From contig NZ_NBOF01000002.1 of the NCBI RefSeq assembly GCF_002104475.1, forward strand, positions 496,001 through 560,000: a DNA stretch of 64,000 nucleotides. The letters run 5' to 3'. This document shows positions 27,972 to 39,916 of this stretch, in pieces (position 1 is the stretch's first letter; the number at the start of each line of letters is the position of its first letter). The notes beneath the pieces were generated by a model. It did no database searches. It was not told the DNA's origin and worked only from the letters and a program-made list of their open reading frames with translations. This stretch comes from Cognaticolwellia mytili (lineage in GTDB: Bacteria > Pseudomonadota > Gammaproteobacteria > Enterobacterales > Alteromonadaceae). A program made the position numbers and the translations under genes.

Positions 27972-29438
27972 TCAGCTATTTTTTTGTAGGCTGTATTTAC
28001 GCATTTTTTCAACTAGCGTTGTCCTGCGCATACCTAACAATTCAGCAGAACGTGCGACAACCCAGTCATTTTTATCTAGCGCTTGATTAATTAATGCGAC
28101 TTCTAAATCTGCTAAATACTCTTTCAAATTTAGTCCCTCTGCAGGTAATACATCTACAGCAGCATTATTATTTACTGACGATTCATTCTCAGATGATTCA
28201 TCGTCTTCGTCATATTCAAAGCCAGAAAAAAGTTCATTAATCGCTTCGCGTTCTTGTAGCTCCTCAGGGTATTCAGGCTGAAATTCTTCAACATCAATAT
28301 GGCGATATTTTAATGGTAATTGTCCAACATTAACTACTTGATCCGAATACATAATAATCATACGTTCAATTAGGTTAGACAACTCGCGAACATTACCTGC
28401 CCACGGGTGCTCTTTTAATGATTCAATAGCTTTATCAGTAAAACGTACCGATTTTCCTTGCTCCGAAGAGAAACGAGAAATCAGTTCTTGCAATAACAAA
28501 GGAATATCTTCTTTACGTTCCCTTAATGCAGGCGTTTCAATAGGAAATACATTTAACCGGTAGTACAAGTCTTCACGAAATTGGTTCGTTTTGATCATAT
28601 CTTCTAAGTGCTGATGCGTAGCTGCGACAATACGTACATTAGCTTTAAGGCTTTTTGCCCCTCCTACACGTTCAAATGTGCGTTCTTGCAATACACGCAA
28701 TAATTTTACTTGCATCGGTTGTGGCATGTCGCCTATCTCATCAAGAAATAAGGTACCACCTTCCGCCATTTCAAAACGACCTTTACGGGTTGAAATGGCA
28801 CCAGTAAAAGCCCCCTTCTCATGGCCGAACAATTCACTTTCAAGTAAATCTGGCGGAATAGCGCCACAGTTAACCGGTACAAAAGGCGCTTTGTGACGAT
28901 CAGACAAGTTATGAATGTTTCGTGCAACGACTTCTTTACCTGTACCCGATTCACCTAAAATCAAGACATTAGCAGCGGTACCGGCCACTTGTTCGATCAA
29001 AAAACGTACTTGTTGCATTGGCGCACTGGTGCCAACTAAAGAGCGAAATAAAGGATTCGGACCACTAACACTGCGCTTTGAGGGTAAATTGTTATGGTAT
29101 TGATGGCTATTATGTATTAGCTCAACTAATTGAGCATAATTGAGTGGTGTCGACAACTCACCAACAATATTTGCATAACCTTTAATGGTTTGTTTATCTA
29201 CAACATCATGATAAATAAATGGACAAGTAGGATTAGAAAGTATTATTCCTTGTAATTTAGTAGAAATATTACCGCTTAGGATAATTGTCAAAATGTCAGG
29301 AACTTCAGCTAAATGCTTATCGACTTCATCTTCAGGAAAAACAAAAAAATGTTCGCCAACAAAGGCTAAAACAGTTTCTATTTGATGACGTCTTGCGGCG
29401 TCATTATCGACGACTAGAATATGTTTTTGACCTTGCAT
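27972..29438 (-). CDS. flrA: Master flagellar regulator FlrA (FleQ family)
   Basis: FlrA is the top activator of the sigma-54 flagellar cascade and is inhibited by c-di-GMP and FlhG in relatives. The N-terminal receiver-like domain lacks the phospho-acceptor: the equivalent segment is LTIILSGNI, with Ser near position 55, as in FleQ. The AAA+ domain has Walker A GESGTGKE (162-169) and GAFTGA (209-214). A Fis-type HTH ([19 protein letters not shown]) is C-terminal, after an acidic linker. Length is 488. It is divergent from the flagellinolysin gene. Confidence 0.97.
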   Translation of the reverse strand: MQGQKHILVVDNDAARRHQIETVLAFVGEHFFVFPEDEVDKHLAEVPDILTIILSGNISTKLQGIILSNPTCPFIYHDVVDKQTIKGYANIVGELSTPLNYAQLVELIHNSHQYHNNLPSKRSVSGPNPLFRSLVGTSAPMQQVRFLIEQVAGTAANVLILGESGTGKEVVARNIHNLSDRHKAPFVPVNCGAIPPDLLESELFGHEKGAFTGAISTRKGRFEMAEGGTLFLDEIGDMPQPMQVKLLRVLQERTFERVGGAKSLKANVRIVAATHQHLEDMIKTNQFREDLYYRLNVFPIETPALRERKEDIPLLLQELISRFSSEQGKSVRFTDKAIESLKEHPWAGNVRELSNLIERMIIMYSDQVVNVGQLPLKYRHIDVEEFQPEYPEELQEREAINELFSGFEYDEDDESSENESSVNNNAAVDVLPAEGLNLKEYLADLEVALINQALDKNDWVVARSAELLGMRRTTLVEKMRKYSLQKNS

Positions 29439-29502
29439 TTTTTATCCTTGCCCAGTGCTTTCTTAAGTCACTTTTAATTATTATCGTCATAATAGCTTGC
29501 TG

Positions 29503-29518
29503 TGTTGATTAATCAACA
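29503..29518. promoter_or_regulatory. Palindromic operator candidate between flrA and the flagellinolysin
   Basis: TGTTGATTAATCAACA is a perfect 16-bp palindrome, 65-80 bp upstream of flrA and about 95 bp upstream of the sigma-28 promoter of the divergent gene. Its core TGATTAATCA recurs in a longer perfect palindrome upstream of the flagellin at 52487-53917. This suggests a shared regulator site. Which protein binds is unknown. Confidence 0.5.
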
Positions 29519-29610
29519 AAAAATTGACGCTTTGTGCCATTTCTTTGACTAAAAACAAATGAATAACCTCTTTACAAAGCTGCTTTTTATTGGAAATAGT
29601 TAAAGTTAAT

Positions 29611-29637
29611 TAAAGAAAAATAAAGAACAACCGATAA
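29611..29637 (+). promoter_or_regulatory. Sigma-28 promoter for the flagellinolysin gene
   Basis: TAAAG at 29611-29615 and CCGATAA at 29631-29637 are separated by 15 nt, exactly the FliA consensus. The start should be near 29644, some 37 nt before the chosen ATG. Confidence 0.85.
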
Positions 29638-29680
29638 AGCACGTAATAACTGAATTATTTTCTCCATGGTATGGCATGAA

Positions 29681-31441
29681 ATGAACAGCATACTGACCAA
29701 TAGCACAAACTTATTTTTACAGCGTCAACTTAGCAGTAATTCCAACGGAATATCTGTTACCTTCACTCGTTTGTCTTCTGGTATGCGTATTAATTCAGCC
29801 GCTGATGATGCTGCTGGCCTACAAATATCGAATAGACTAACTTCACAAGTTAACGGACTTTCTGTTGCCCAGCGTAATGCCAACGACGGAATTTCTCTTG
29901 CACAAACAACTGAGGGCGCATTAGAAGAAGTCACAAATATACTATTTAGAATGCGCGACCTCTCTTTACAAGCTGGGAATGGCGCATTGTCAGCTGAAGA
30001 TAAAAATGCACTAAATAAAGAAAGCGAACAGTTAAAGCAAGAGTTAACCAGAATAAATGAAACAACAACCTTTGGTGGAAATAAGGTTTTTGATCAAACA
30101 GACCGTTTAGGTTTAGGCGGCGCAAATGAAGCAGAACGTAATATTTTAGGTGTATTACGAAGTGGCGTTTTAGCAGAGTCTGAAGACATTATTCAAAATG
30201 TGCTCGGTTTATCCGGTGATGGTGCAAAAATGAAAATTGACCTTGAGAATGTCGATGGTGCTGGCGGTAAATTAGCCTCTGTATCATATCTTGCGCCCGC
30301 AGGCTCTGAGCTAGTAATGACAATTGATTTAGATGATTTTTCTACTTTAGATTCCAGCAAAATCAAATCACTAAAGTCGACTATTTTACATGAGATGACA
30401 CACGCTGTGATGGCAAACCAAATGAACTTATCTGCAACGCCCACTTGGTTTGTGGAAGGAACAGCTGAAGCGGTCAGTGGCGCTGATGATAGGGTAGCAG
30501 CTGATGTTGCAGCCTTAGGTGGTATTGGGGCAATTAAAACTGAATTAAATAGTATATTCACTAGCACTGCAGGACTTCCCGCTACGCCAACTAGCCTTCA
30601 AGTAGCCGGAGTGTATTCTGGTGGCTATATCACTATGCGTTATTTAGAAGAGCAAGTAGGTGAAGCTGGCATTAAAGATATTATGACAAGTTTATCTGCA
30701 GGTAATACTTTTGACGCTTCCCTTGCTGCACAAGGCACTTTTGCCAATAACGCGGCCTTACAAACCACATTAATGGCTGGTACAACATTTGAAGACTTTG
30801 TGACAGCGAACATTAATACTGGCAATACCGACAATGGGGCTTTTGGTGGTTTAGATGCCGCAGGAGGTGCTAGCCGAGAAGAAACGATTGTTGGCGCTAG
30901 CAGCGCTAAAACGACCGCAAATTTTGATAGTTATTTTGTTAGTGGTGATAATAATGCAACCAACACTGATTTTGGTTCAGGCAATAATTGGGACCCAACA
31001 AGCTTTAATGAAGTTGCCCTAGAAGATTACAGTACATCTGTGAGCATTAGTGGGAAAACAACATCTTTTCAAATAGGTGCAGACGCAAACCAAACGCTAA
31101 ATATCAAAGTTGCTGGTTTTTCTAGCGATAATCTTGGTTTAGATGCACTAGATTTAAAAGATGATTATCAGCTTGCAATAGGCACGATAGATAGCGCATT
31201 ACAGTTTGTTGACAACCAACGTTCGCATTTGGGCGCTTTCGTCAACAGACTCGAGCACACAATAAGTAATCTTAATAATATACAAACTAATGTAACGGCC
31301 AGCCGTTCACGTATACAAGATACCGATTATGCTCAAGAGACAGCAACGTTAGTTTCTCAACAAATAAAAGCGCAAGCAACTACTGCATTGGCAAGCCAGA
31401 GTCAATCGATACCCGAAAGAATGCTGCAATTACTCGGCTAA
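29681..31441 (+). CDS. Proteolytic flagellin (flagellinolysin type) with inserted HExxH metallopeptidase domain
   Basis: Both filament-building ends are those of a flagellin: the N-terminal D0/D1 half ([36 protein letters not shown]) and the C-terminal D1/D0 half ([20 protein letters not shown]). Between them, replacing the variable surface domain, is a domain with the zinc motif HEMTH followed 18 residues later by [10 protein letters not shown]. That is the HExxH-N-E arrangement of gluzincins and of the published flagellinolysin family. In frame numbering from the upstream ATG at 29666 the ligands are H242, H246 and E264, with catalytic E243; subtract 5 from the chosen start. The ATG at 29681 ([10 protein letters not shown]) aligns with the [10 protein letters not shown] start of the other flagellins. 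It should be exported, assembled and proteolytic at the filament surface. It lies divergent from flrA and is followed by a 95-residue unknown, fliS and a FliT-like gene. Confidence 0.93.
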   Translation: MNSILTNSTNLFLQRQLSSNSNGISVTFTRLSSGMRINSAADDAAGLQISNRLTSQVNGLSVAQRNANDGISLAQTTEGALEEVTNILFRMRDLSLQAGNGALSAEDKNALNKESEQLKQELTRINETTTFGGNKVFDQTDRLGLGGANEAERNILGVLRSGVLAESEDIIQNVLGLSGDGAKMKIDLENVDGAGGKLASVSYLAPAGSELVMTIDLDDFSTLDSSKIKSLKSTILHEMTHAVMANQMNLSATPTWFVEGTAEAVSGADDRVAADVAALGGIGAIKTELNSIFTSTAGLPATPTSLQVAGVYSGGYITMRYLEEQVGEAGIKDIMTSLSAGNTFDASLAAQGTFANNAALQTTLMAGTTFEDFVTANINTGNTDNGAFGGLDAAGGASREETIVGASSAKTTANFDSYFVSGDNNATNTDFGSGNNWDPTSFNEVALEDYSTSVSISGKTTSFQIGADANQTLNIKVAGFSSDNLGLDALDLKDDYQLAIGTIDSALQFVDNQRSHLGAFVNRLEHTISNLNNIQTNVTASRSRIQDTDYAQETATLVSQQIKAQATTALASQSQSIPERMLQLLG

Positions 31442-31508
31442 GCCGTTATTCTTGCCAGTATTAATATGTGCAGTCAATCCTCTGACAGGATAAATGGCAC
31501 GATTCATG

Positions 31509-31533
31509 AATACCTAGAAAACTTAGGTATTTT
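31509..31533 (+). terminator. Weak terminator or attenuator after the flagellinolysin
   Basis: AATACCTA (31509-31516) and TAGGTATT (31524-31531) form a perfect 8-bp stem with a 7-nt loop, followed by a short TT. The stem is AT-rich and the T tract is poor, so read-through into the next three genes is likely. It may set their lower expression. Confidence 0.5.
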
Positions 31534-31553
31534 AAATATGATAGGACAGATAA

Positions 31554-31841
31554 ATGTTAATATTAAATGGTAGTGCTGAATGTATCGCTGAAAGCAATGA
31601 ACAAACACTAGGAAATAGATATGCTTTTAATATGTTTTCAAGCAATGATAATTTAGATGAACAACTTGCTGAAATCGAGCAATATTTGGTTAGCCGAGGT
31701 TGGGATAACATAGAGATTACTGAAAATGGCCTTATTGACAATATTGAAGGTATTCAACATGCAACATTAATAAGCGCCTTTAAAAAAGCACAGAGTGAGG
31801 GTTTCTCTGTTGTTATCAATAATACGCTTGAACTAAAGTAA
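31554..31841 (+). CDS. Unknown 95-residue protein downstream of the flagellinolysin
   Basis: I do not recognise the family. The 95 residues are acidic, without signal peptide or membrane segment. They look like a small alpha/beta fold: a strand at the start, a helix (NDNLDEQLAEIEQYLVSRGW), strands, then a second helix (HATLISAFKKAQSEGF) and a final strand (SVVINNTLEL). An AGGA ribosome-binding site lies 8 nt before the ATG. Its place between a protease flagellin and fliS suggests a cytoplasmic partner, such as an inhibitor keeping the protease inactive before export, or a chaperone. That is inference from position only. Confidence 0.8.
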   Translation: MLILNGSAECIAESNEQTLGNRYAFNMFSSNDNLDEQLAEIEQYLVSRGWDNIEITENGLIDNIEGIQHATLISAFKKAQSEGFSVVINNTLELK

Positions 31842-31879
31842 TATATCGACACCAAGTAAGTGTTATTTTGGAGTAAAAA

Positions 31880-32278
31880 ATGGCTCATATATCGTTAAAG
31901 AAATATCAACAAACAGAAATGGGCAACGCAGGCGAAGCCTCCCCATATCGCCTAGTCGCGTTACTGTTTCAAAAACTGTTAGATAACATAGCAACCGCTA
32001 AAGGTGCTATCGCGCAAAAAAATTATGCTAAAAAAGGTTCTGAGCTATCCAATGCAATTGCCATTATTGGTGTATTAGAATCTTCTCTTGATTTTGAACA
32101 AGGTGGAGAAATATCAAAGAATTTATCTGATCTCTACCTATTTTGTTCTGAAAAATTACTTGAAGCGAGTACCGATAATGATATTGATAAACTTAATGAT
32201 GTGGCTCAAGTATTGATTCCAATAAAATCAGGCTGGGATGCTATCCCTATTGAAAATCAAACACAGGTCAGTTTCTAG
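31880..32278 (+). CDS. fliS: Flagellin export chaperone FliS
   Basis: FliS binds the C-terminal end of flagellin and prevents early polymerisation. The 132 residues match the family: LKKYQQTEMGNAGEASPYRLVALLFQKLLDNI at the N-terminus (key part SPYRLVALLFQKLLDNI), then four helices including GGEISKNLSDLYLFCSEKLLEAS. A GGAG ribosome-binding site lies 6 nt before the ATG. In relatives fliS usually follows fliD. Here it stands on the other strand, after the flagellinolysin, and is the only fliS in the window. Confidence 0.95.
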   Translation: MAHISLKKYQQTEMGNAGEASPYRLVALLFQKLLDNIATAKGAIAQKNYAKKGSELSNAIAIIGVLESSLDFEQGGEISKNLSDLYLFCSEKLLEASTDNDIDKLNDVAQVLIPIKSGWDAIPIENQTQVSF

Positions 32279-32637
32279 TGATTGACAGTGTGCAATCTTG
32301 CCTTTTAGCTATTAATAGCTTATCAAAACAATTGTTATCTCAATTAGAAGATAATAATAGTGAAGAGAGCCAGCAGAGCATCGTAACCAATGAAGAAAGT
32401 CAATTAACTGGCGAGCTGCTAGCAAATATAGCTGCAGAGCGTCAGTCTCTTATCGCCGAATTGTTTAAAGTTTACACACAAAAGCAACTTAGCACAGAGC
32501 TCCCTCTAGTTAATGAAATGGCTTCACTTGATCAGCAATTAACAGAAAAAGCACAACTAAGTAAACAAGCTATCGCTGAGAAACTTTTAAAGTTAAAGGG
32601 TCGCAAGAAAGTTACCAAATTATACCAAAAGTATTAA
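32278..32637 (+). CDS. FliT-like flagellar chaperone
   Basis: A 119-residue, almost entirely helical, charged protein. Its GTG start shares one base with the fliS stop codon, so it is translationally coupled. FliT, the FliD chaperone, commonly follows fliS and is a small helical protein poorly conserved in sequence, so the call rests on position, size and helical character. The Lys/Arg-rich C-terminus (LKLKGRKKVTKLYQKY) is notable. A different small chaperone for the protease flagellin is possible. Confidence 0.65.
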   Translation: MIDSVQSCLLAINSLSKQLLSQLEDNNSEESQQSIVTNEESQLTGELLANIAAERQSLIAELFKVYTQKQLSTELPLVNEMASLDQQLTEKAQLSKQAIAEKLLKLKGRKKVTKLYQKY

Positions 32638-35430
<2,793 letters not shown>

Positions 35431-36066
35431 CAATCTGCATGGGTATATATTGGAAAATGTCATTCACTAAAAGAGGTTGAAATGGCCACAGGGTATATAT
35501 GTTGGCATAGGGTTATAGAGGATAATCAATACTAGATATTGGACGCAACGTTTAGAGAAAATGAATGTCAGATTTATACAGGTGATGGAGCAATAAATTT
35601 ATCGATAATCAGTCATAGGTTACACTAAAAGAGCATTACTAATTTCACATAAATTCAATATAAAAATGACTTTTTCTGATATTCAATCAACAGAAATTTT
35701 TAAGATAAAGCATAAATATTTATAAAAAACACTAAACTTGATAATTATTCAATCGAATCGCAATATCAATACCATTTGCAAGACTATTACCAAGGTATAC
35801 GCCATTGAAAGAAAATAATTAGTGTCACAGGTAAAATGCAACACGCAAGTTGGGATACTAGTTTTAGGGCATAAATTTTATTTCGCGAAAAATCAATCAA
35901 AACATAATATCGCCTTACAACAATTCCACTCACACACAAAAAAAATTGAAAACCAGCCGTTAAAAGATATTAAACTTGATTTGATAAAAATTGAAATGAA
36001 GACAGCAATATCTTTCGCTATAATATATTTATTAATATTTTTCGATCTATTTAGGACCATTACTTT
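35431..36066. other. Intergenic region between pseC and the methyltransferase gene
   Basis: About 640 bp, AT-rich. The decamer GGGTATATAT occurs twice (35441 and 35491 area). A TATAAT box near 36019-36024 may promote the next gene; I see no good -35 at 17 bp. An open frame at 35822-36109 was considered and rejected. Confidence 0.5.
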
Positions 36067-37128
36067 ATGTTTGAATACCCAGAGTTGGCTGAATCTCGTT
36101 TGGCACTAGAGACACAAGATGAAATTTTTAAACCATCTTCTTTTTGGGAGAATGCCTCAGCAGAAATCGTTGAGGAGCTTTACCGTGAAGGTATTGAAAA
36201 ATTTAGATCATTGCCTTTACCTCTTTCATTTTTCGCTCCAACTTATGGTTCTCCAGGAGGAGGGTTTAGTCAAGAACAGGTAAAAGGATTGAAAAATTGG
36301 TTACTTGAAAATCACCCAAATGCTAAAAAACCTCAATTAGGCTTGGGGCTGTTTCTTGATGGACTTACTCAAGCACTTAGTGACTATAGAGTTTTAAAAG
36401 CATCTGATGATATCCGTTCTTTACCTGAGCTTCACCAATTTAGTGAAAGCAAAGAAGGAGATCCTATCGAGCACTTTGAGTTCGAAGGCAGATGGTTTAG
36501 CCGCTCTTCTTTAAACTATCTATTAGGGTTAGCTTTTTTGAAAAAGCATTTAAATGGCGACGTTCCAAGAGTAGTATTAGAAATTGGTGGTGGATTTGGA
36601 AGCTTGGGCGAGGTGCTAGCTTCTTCAAATATTGAAGGACTCAAATATATAGATGTGGATATCCCCCCAACAAGTTATATAGCCCAATATTATTTAAGTC
36701 AGGTTTTAGGTGAGGAGAACGTGAGCTCTTATCATAAAACAAAAGATCTAAAAATTATTAAGATTGAAGATTTACCACAGGCGTCTGTCTTCTGTTCATG
36801 GCAAATTGAAATGTTACAAGGTTCCGTTGACTTGTTTGTTAATTTTATTTCGTTCCAAGAAATGGAGCCAACGATAGTTCAAAATTATTGTAATCATGTT
36901 TCACGCTTAAATGCAAAATGGGTATTGTTACGGAATATGCGTGAAGGAAAACAAATTAAGACTAATGAAAATCCAGTAGGCGTTAAGACACCCATAAAAT
37001 CAGATGATTACAACTCAATGTTACCAAATTATGAATTAGTAGATTCCAGTATTATTCCTTACGGTTATGAAACAGTTGACGAGTTCAATTCAGAGCTTTT
37101 ATTATTCAAACGTAAAGCTAAAACGTAA
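36067..37128 (+). CDS. Putative sugar O-methyltransferase
   Basis: The 353-residue protein has an AdoMet-binding motif near residue 167 (VVLEIGGGFGSLGEVLA) and later an acidic strand end (LKYIDVDIPP), the layout of class I methyltransferases. The N-terminal half has the APTYGSPGGGFS segment seen in the putative sugar O-methyltransferase group found in surface-polysaccharide clusters. It probably methylates pseudaminic acid or another flagellar glycan sugar. It stands alone on plus, after a 636-bp gap, and converges with the minus-strand tailoring genes. Confidence 0.8.
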   Translation: MFEYPELAESRLALETQDEIFKPSSFWENASAEIVEELYREGIEKFRSLPLPLSFFAPTYGSPGGGFSQEQVKGLKNWLLENHPNAKKPQLGLGLFLDGLTQALSDYRVLKASDDIRSLPELHQFSESKEGDPIEHFEFEGRWFSRSSLNYLLGLAFLKKHLNGDVPRVVLEIGGGFGSLGEVLASSNIEGLKYIDVDIPPTSYIAQYYLSQVLGEENVSSYHKTKDLKIIKIEDLPQASVFCSWQIEMLQGSVDLFVNFISFQEMEPTIVQNYCNHVSRLNAKWVLLRNMREGKQIKTNENPVGVKTPIKSDDYNSMLPNYELVDSSIIPYGYETVDEFNSELLLFKRKAKT

Positions 37129-37589
37129 GGATTAAGAACAGGATGAAATACTTTCATCCTGTGACGTTACCACTTGACTAGCCCATTTAACTATAAAAAA
37201 TGATAAAACGTAAAAATATTCAAATTAGATGAGCAAGCCGCTGGTTTATTGATCTTCAATAATAGATAGCCATTGCTCTTGGCTACTCATCACTCTCATT
37301 ATTACCGCTTAAGAGGAAATAATGTCTTTGAAATCAAAGATAATACAGCTTTAGTAAACTACACGCTCTCCATTAAAAGTATTTCATCTACTTTCAAAAT
37401 TTTAGCGTTTATCAGCCCAGCTTTTAAAAAATATTTTGGAGGTTTTGTTTATAAGAATAAGCAATCGCAAGACCGCTTATTATGGGTAATTCAATTAACA
37501 GTTTCCAATCGGCTAATCTTGGTCGCTTCATCGTTCCCCCCAAAAAGTAAATCAATTTGCTTTTTGATTGTTAAGAGTGCGTATTATGA
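37129..37589. other. Convergent intergenic region
   Basis: It separates the plus-strand methyltransferase from the minus-strand WbqC-like gene. A strong hairpin lies at 37138-37162. A 35-codon minus frame (37424-37531) with GGGGGG just upstream and an overlapping plus frame (37273-37653) are present; neither is convincing. Confidence 0.5.
37138..37162 (+). terminator. Hairpin terminator after the methyltransferase gene
   Basis: ACAGGATGAAA and TTTCATCCTGT form a perfect 11-bp stem with a 3-nt loop, 10 bp after the stop codon. There is no clear T tract after it, so it may act as a 3'-end stabiliser as much as an intrinsic terminator. Confidence 0.65.
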
Positions 37590-38327
37590 CTATAGTTGTG
37601 CTGAGGTTAAGTTTGTCCCACGACCACTTCTAATAATATCCATAGAGCGCTGAAAGCCTTCATAAAAAAGTAAATCTATAACACTCATGTATGGTTCAAA
37701 CACCCCATAATTTTGAGTATACTCCGGGTGAGTATAATTTTGATATTGCAAATTTATATCATGTTCTGCGAATATTCCACCGGATTTTTCCGATTCGATA
37801 TATACCGATGAGCCTTTAGGAGAAAGGTAATTAGAACACTTCAATTCTTGGCATATATTAACCAGATTGCCATTACGCCCTCCATCTAAGGTAGCAAGAG
37901 AAGAGCTCAACTGTACATCAGTTTTAATTTCTAGCTTGCTTACTACCGCTAGAATAATTTCAATAGTTAATTCTGATAGTAGCAAATATTCTCGATGTCT
38001 AAAGATCTCTTCAATAAAACTATAAACCTCCTTAAAGAATGGTGCCTTTTGGTAGTTGTAAAATAATGTTTTTAGTAACTTAGATATCCATGGCCTGGAG
38101 TTATTTATTTCTACTTGATTAATTCTTTCAGCTAACGCATGTTTTTTCAGTGGCACCGTTAGCCATGTAATACCATTTGCAGTTTTTATGCGGTTTCTAC
38201 ACTGCCAACTTTGCTTGGTAAACTGAACATCATCATAAAATATAAATTTATCGGCCGTATCAATTAAATCAAAATAACCCACCCAAGGAATAAAGGTGGG
38301 CTGCATTATCGAACAAGTACCAATCAC
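37590..38327 (-). CDS. WbqC-like family protein
   Basis: The N-terminus MIGTCSIMQPTFIPWVGYFD and following FIFYDDVQFTKQSWQCRNRI are the hallmark of the WbqC family (245 residues, usual size). Members lie in O-antigen and flagellar-glycan clusters. Their reaction is not established to my knowledge; a role in transferring an acyl or amino-acid group to a sugar is often presumed. The GTG start overlaps the stop of the acyltransferase gene by 4 bp. It is the last gene of the maf-pse operon. Confidence 0.88.
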   Translation of the reverse strand: MIGTCSIMQPTFIPWVGYFDLIDTADKFIFYDDVQFTKQSWQCRNRIKTANGITWLTVPLKKHALAERINQVEINNSRPWISKLLKTLFYNYQKAPFFKEVYSFIEEIFRHREYLLLSELTIEIILAVVSKLEIKTDVQLSSSLATLDGGRNGNLVNICQELKCSNYLSPKGSSVYIESEKSGGIFAEHDINLQYQNYTHPEYTQNYGVFEPYMSVIDLLFYEGFQRSMDIIRSGRGTNLTSAQL

Positions 38328-38857
38328 CGCTCTCTTTCGCCTACACGTTTGGCGGGGCTACCGATATAAATACCCCATGGTTCACAGTCCTTTCCTACAA
38401 AACTACCTGCCCCGATAACACAACCTTCGCCTATTTTAACCGGCATAATTGTACTATTGGCACCAATATAAACATCATTACCAACTTCAAGTACACCGCC
38501 TAAAATTTCACTTTGCTCGTCTCCCATCCCGTCAACCATTTTTAGACCTGGCGTTTTGTGACTATAGGTTTGTGAGAGAAAAACTGTGCCCGGTCCAGTA
38601 GATACACGATCACCAATAATAGTTAGCCCTCCTCCCCATATAACGGTATGTGGCTGAATATCACTATACTCTCCTATTTTGACCCCTTCACCAGCAAAGA
38701 TGAATGCAAAATCCCTTACTTTCGCATTTGACGCAATCTCAACAGTATGTGGAAACGCAATCTTAGCCATTGGGTATATAGTTACATTTTCACCACACGA
38801 CTTTAATTTCGATTTAACATTTTCACCCATCAATTCAATACCATCGATCTCTAACAT
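38324..38857 (-). CDS. Left-handed beta-helix (hexapeptide) acyltransferase
   Basis: The 177-residue protein has rows of hexapeptide repeats (VEIASNAKVRDFAFIFAGEG, then VYIGANSTIMPVKIGEGCVIGAGSFVGKD in part) and ends with the usual IGSPAKRVGER. It probably acetylates an amino or hydroxyl group of a nucleotide sugar. It could replace PseH, the GNAT enzyme of the classical pathway that I do not find here, or act later in tailoring. It lies 9 bp after the epimerase and overlaps the WbqC-like gene by 4 bp. Confidence 0.88.
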   Translation of the reverse strand: MLEIDGIELMGENVKSKLKSCGENVTIYPMAKIAFPHTVEIASNAKVRDFAFIFAGEGVKIGEYSDIQPHTVIWGGGLTIIGDRVSTGPGTVFLSQTYSHKTPGLKMVDGMGDEQSEILGGVLEVGNDVYIGANSTIMPVKIGEGCVIGAGSFVGKDCEPWGIYIGSPAKRVGERER

Positions 38858-38866
38858 AATTTTTCC

Positions 38867-39916
38867 TTATTGATTATATTCATTTATATTAACTTGCCTT
38901 TTATCCACTAAGTGGCTAAATTTTTTAGCGCTAGATTCTTTAATAAAATCAACTAACATATCCTTGAAACTAAATGAAGGTGACCACCCTAACACTTCTT
39001 TTGCTTTACTTATGTCATAATAAAAAGAGTCAATATTATTGCTAATGTCAGGTCTTTTTATCAGTTCTGGCTTATTATTTTGCTCACTAAAAACATCAAT
39101 AATGGTTTCTACTTCTTCCATTAAAGTTAATTTTTTTCCTGACGTTATATTAAAAAGCCCCCTTGCATCTGGATGTTCAATGGCTAAAACAAAAGCATTA
39201 ATTACGTCCTTTATATAAATAATATCTCGACCAACATTAGTATCACCCCAAACCTCTATGGACTCACCAGTAATAGCTTTATCTATAAAGATTTGAAACC
39301 CTGTTTTAATAGGCTTGCCACCTTTAAATATTTCAGTATGTGGTCCATAACCATACACGGGAGGGAGTCTAAACGTAATACACTGGAGATCATGCTGCGT
39401 ATTGTAATATTCAACTAAATCTTGAGCTGCCGTTTCAGAAATACTAAATAAAGTGTACTCAGTATCAAATTTAATTGCACGCCCATCACTTTCTGACAAC
39501 GGCTTATTTGCAGGCCATAAGCCTTGAGTATTCCGATGAGAGCTGCCATAAATGACTTTTCCAACATGACTATTCTTACAATATTTAAGAATATTAAGAG
39601 TACCGATAACATTTACTTGCATGTAGCTTTCAGGATCATCATTTTTATCGCTAACATTTGCTGGCTGATGAGCTGCAAGGTGTACCACTACATCAAAAAA
39701 TTTTCCTTCCAACTTTAGAAAGTCATCCTGCTTAGTAATATCTATATTAATAAATGGAATATTTCGTTCTAGAAAATAATCTTCATTTGAAGCATCAATA
39801 TCTGACGCTACAACGTGATAATTTGAATTCAATAAGGCATCAATTAAGTATGTCCCCATGAATCCAGCAGCACCGAAAACCAACACTCTTTTTTTAGAAA
39901 AGCTACTTTTCATCAT
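38867..39916 (-). CDS. NAD-dependent epimerase/dehydratase (SDR family)
   Basis: A 349-residue extended short-chain dehydrogenase. The cofactor motif is VFGAAGFMGTYL near the N-terminus, and VYGYGPH with DIIYIKDV are typical of nucleotide-sugar epimerases. The canonical YxxxK is not obvious: the expected region reads FDTEYTLFSISETAA, with Ser-Glu instead of a clear YxxxK, so catalysis may differ or be lost. Substrate unknown. It overlaps the preceding beta-propeller gene by 14 bp. Confidence 0.85.
   Translation of the reverse strand: MMKSSFSKKRVLVFGAAGFMGTYLIDALLNSNYHVVASDIDASNEDYFLERNIPFINIDITKQDDFLKLEGKFFDVVVHLAAHQPANVSDKNDDPESYMQVNVIGTLNILKYCKNSHVGKVIYGSSHRNTQGLWPANKPLSESDGRAIKFDTEYTLFSISETAAQDLVEYYNTQHDLQCITFRLPPVYGYGPHTEIFKGGKPIKTGFQIFIDKAITGESIEVWGDTNVGRDIIYIKDVINAFVLAIEHPDARGLFNITSGKKLTLMEEVETIIDVFSEQNNKPELIKRPDISNNIDSFYYDISKAKEVLGWSPSFSFKDMLVDFIKESSAKKFSHLVDKRQVNINEYNQ

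Noticed and set aside
35822-36109. 95-codon plus-strand frame starting with GTG
   Set aside because: It has no ribosome-binding site, overlaps the start of the methyltransferase gene, and its composition looks like translated AT-rich spacer.
37424-37531. 35-codon minus-strand frame (MKRPRLADWKLL...) preceded by GGGGGG
   Set aside because: It may be a decayed gene end, but it is too short and unrecognised to call a gene or pseudogene.
37273-37653. 126-codon plus-strand frame
   Set aside because: It starts TTG, overlaps the end of the WbqC-like gene on the other strand, and shows no family-like segment.
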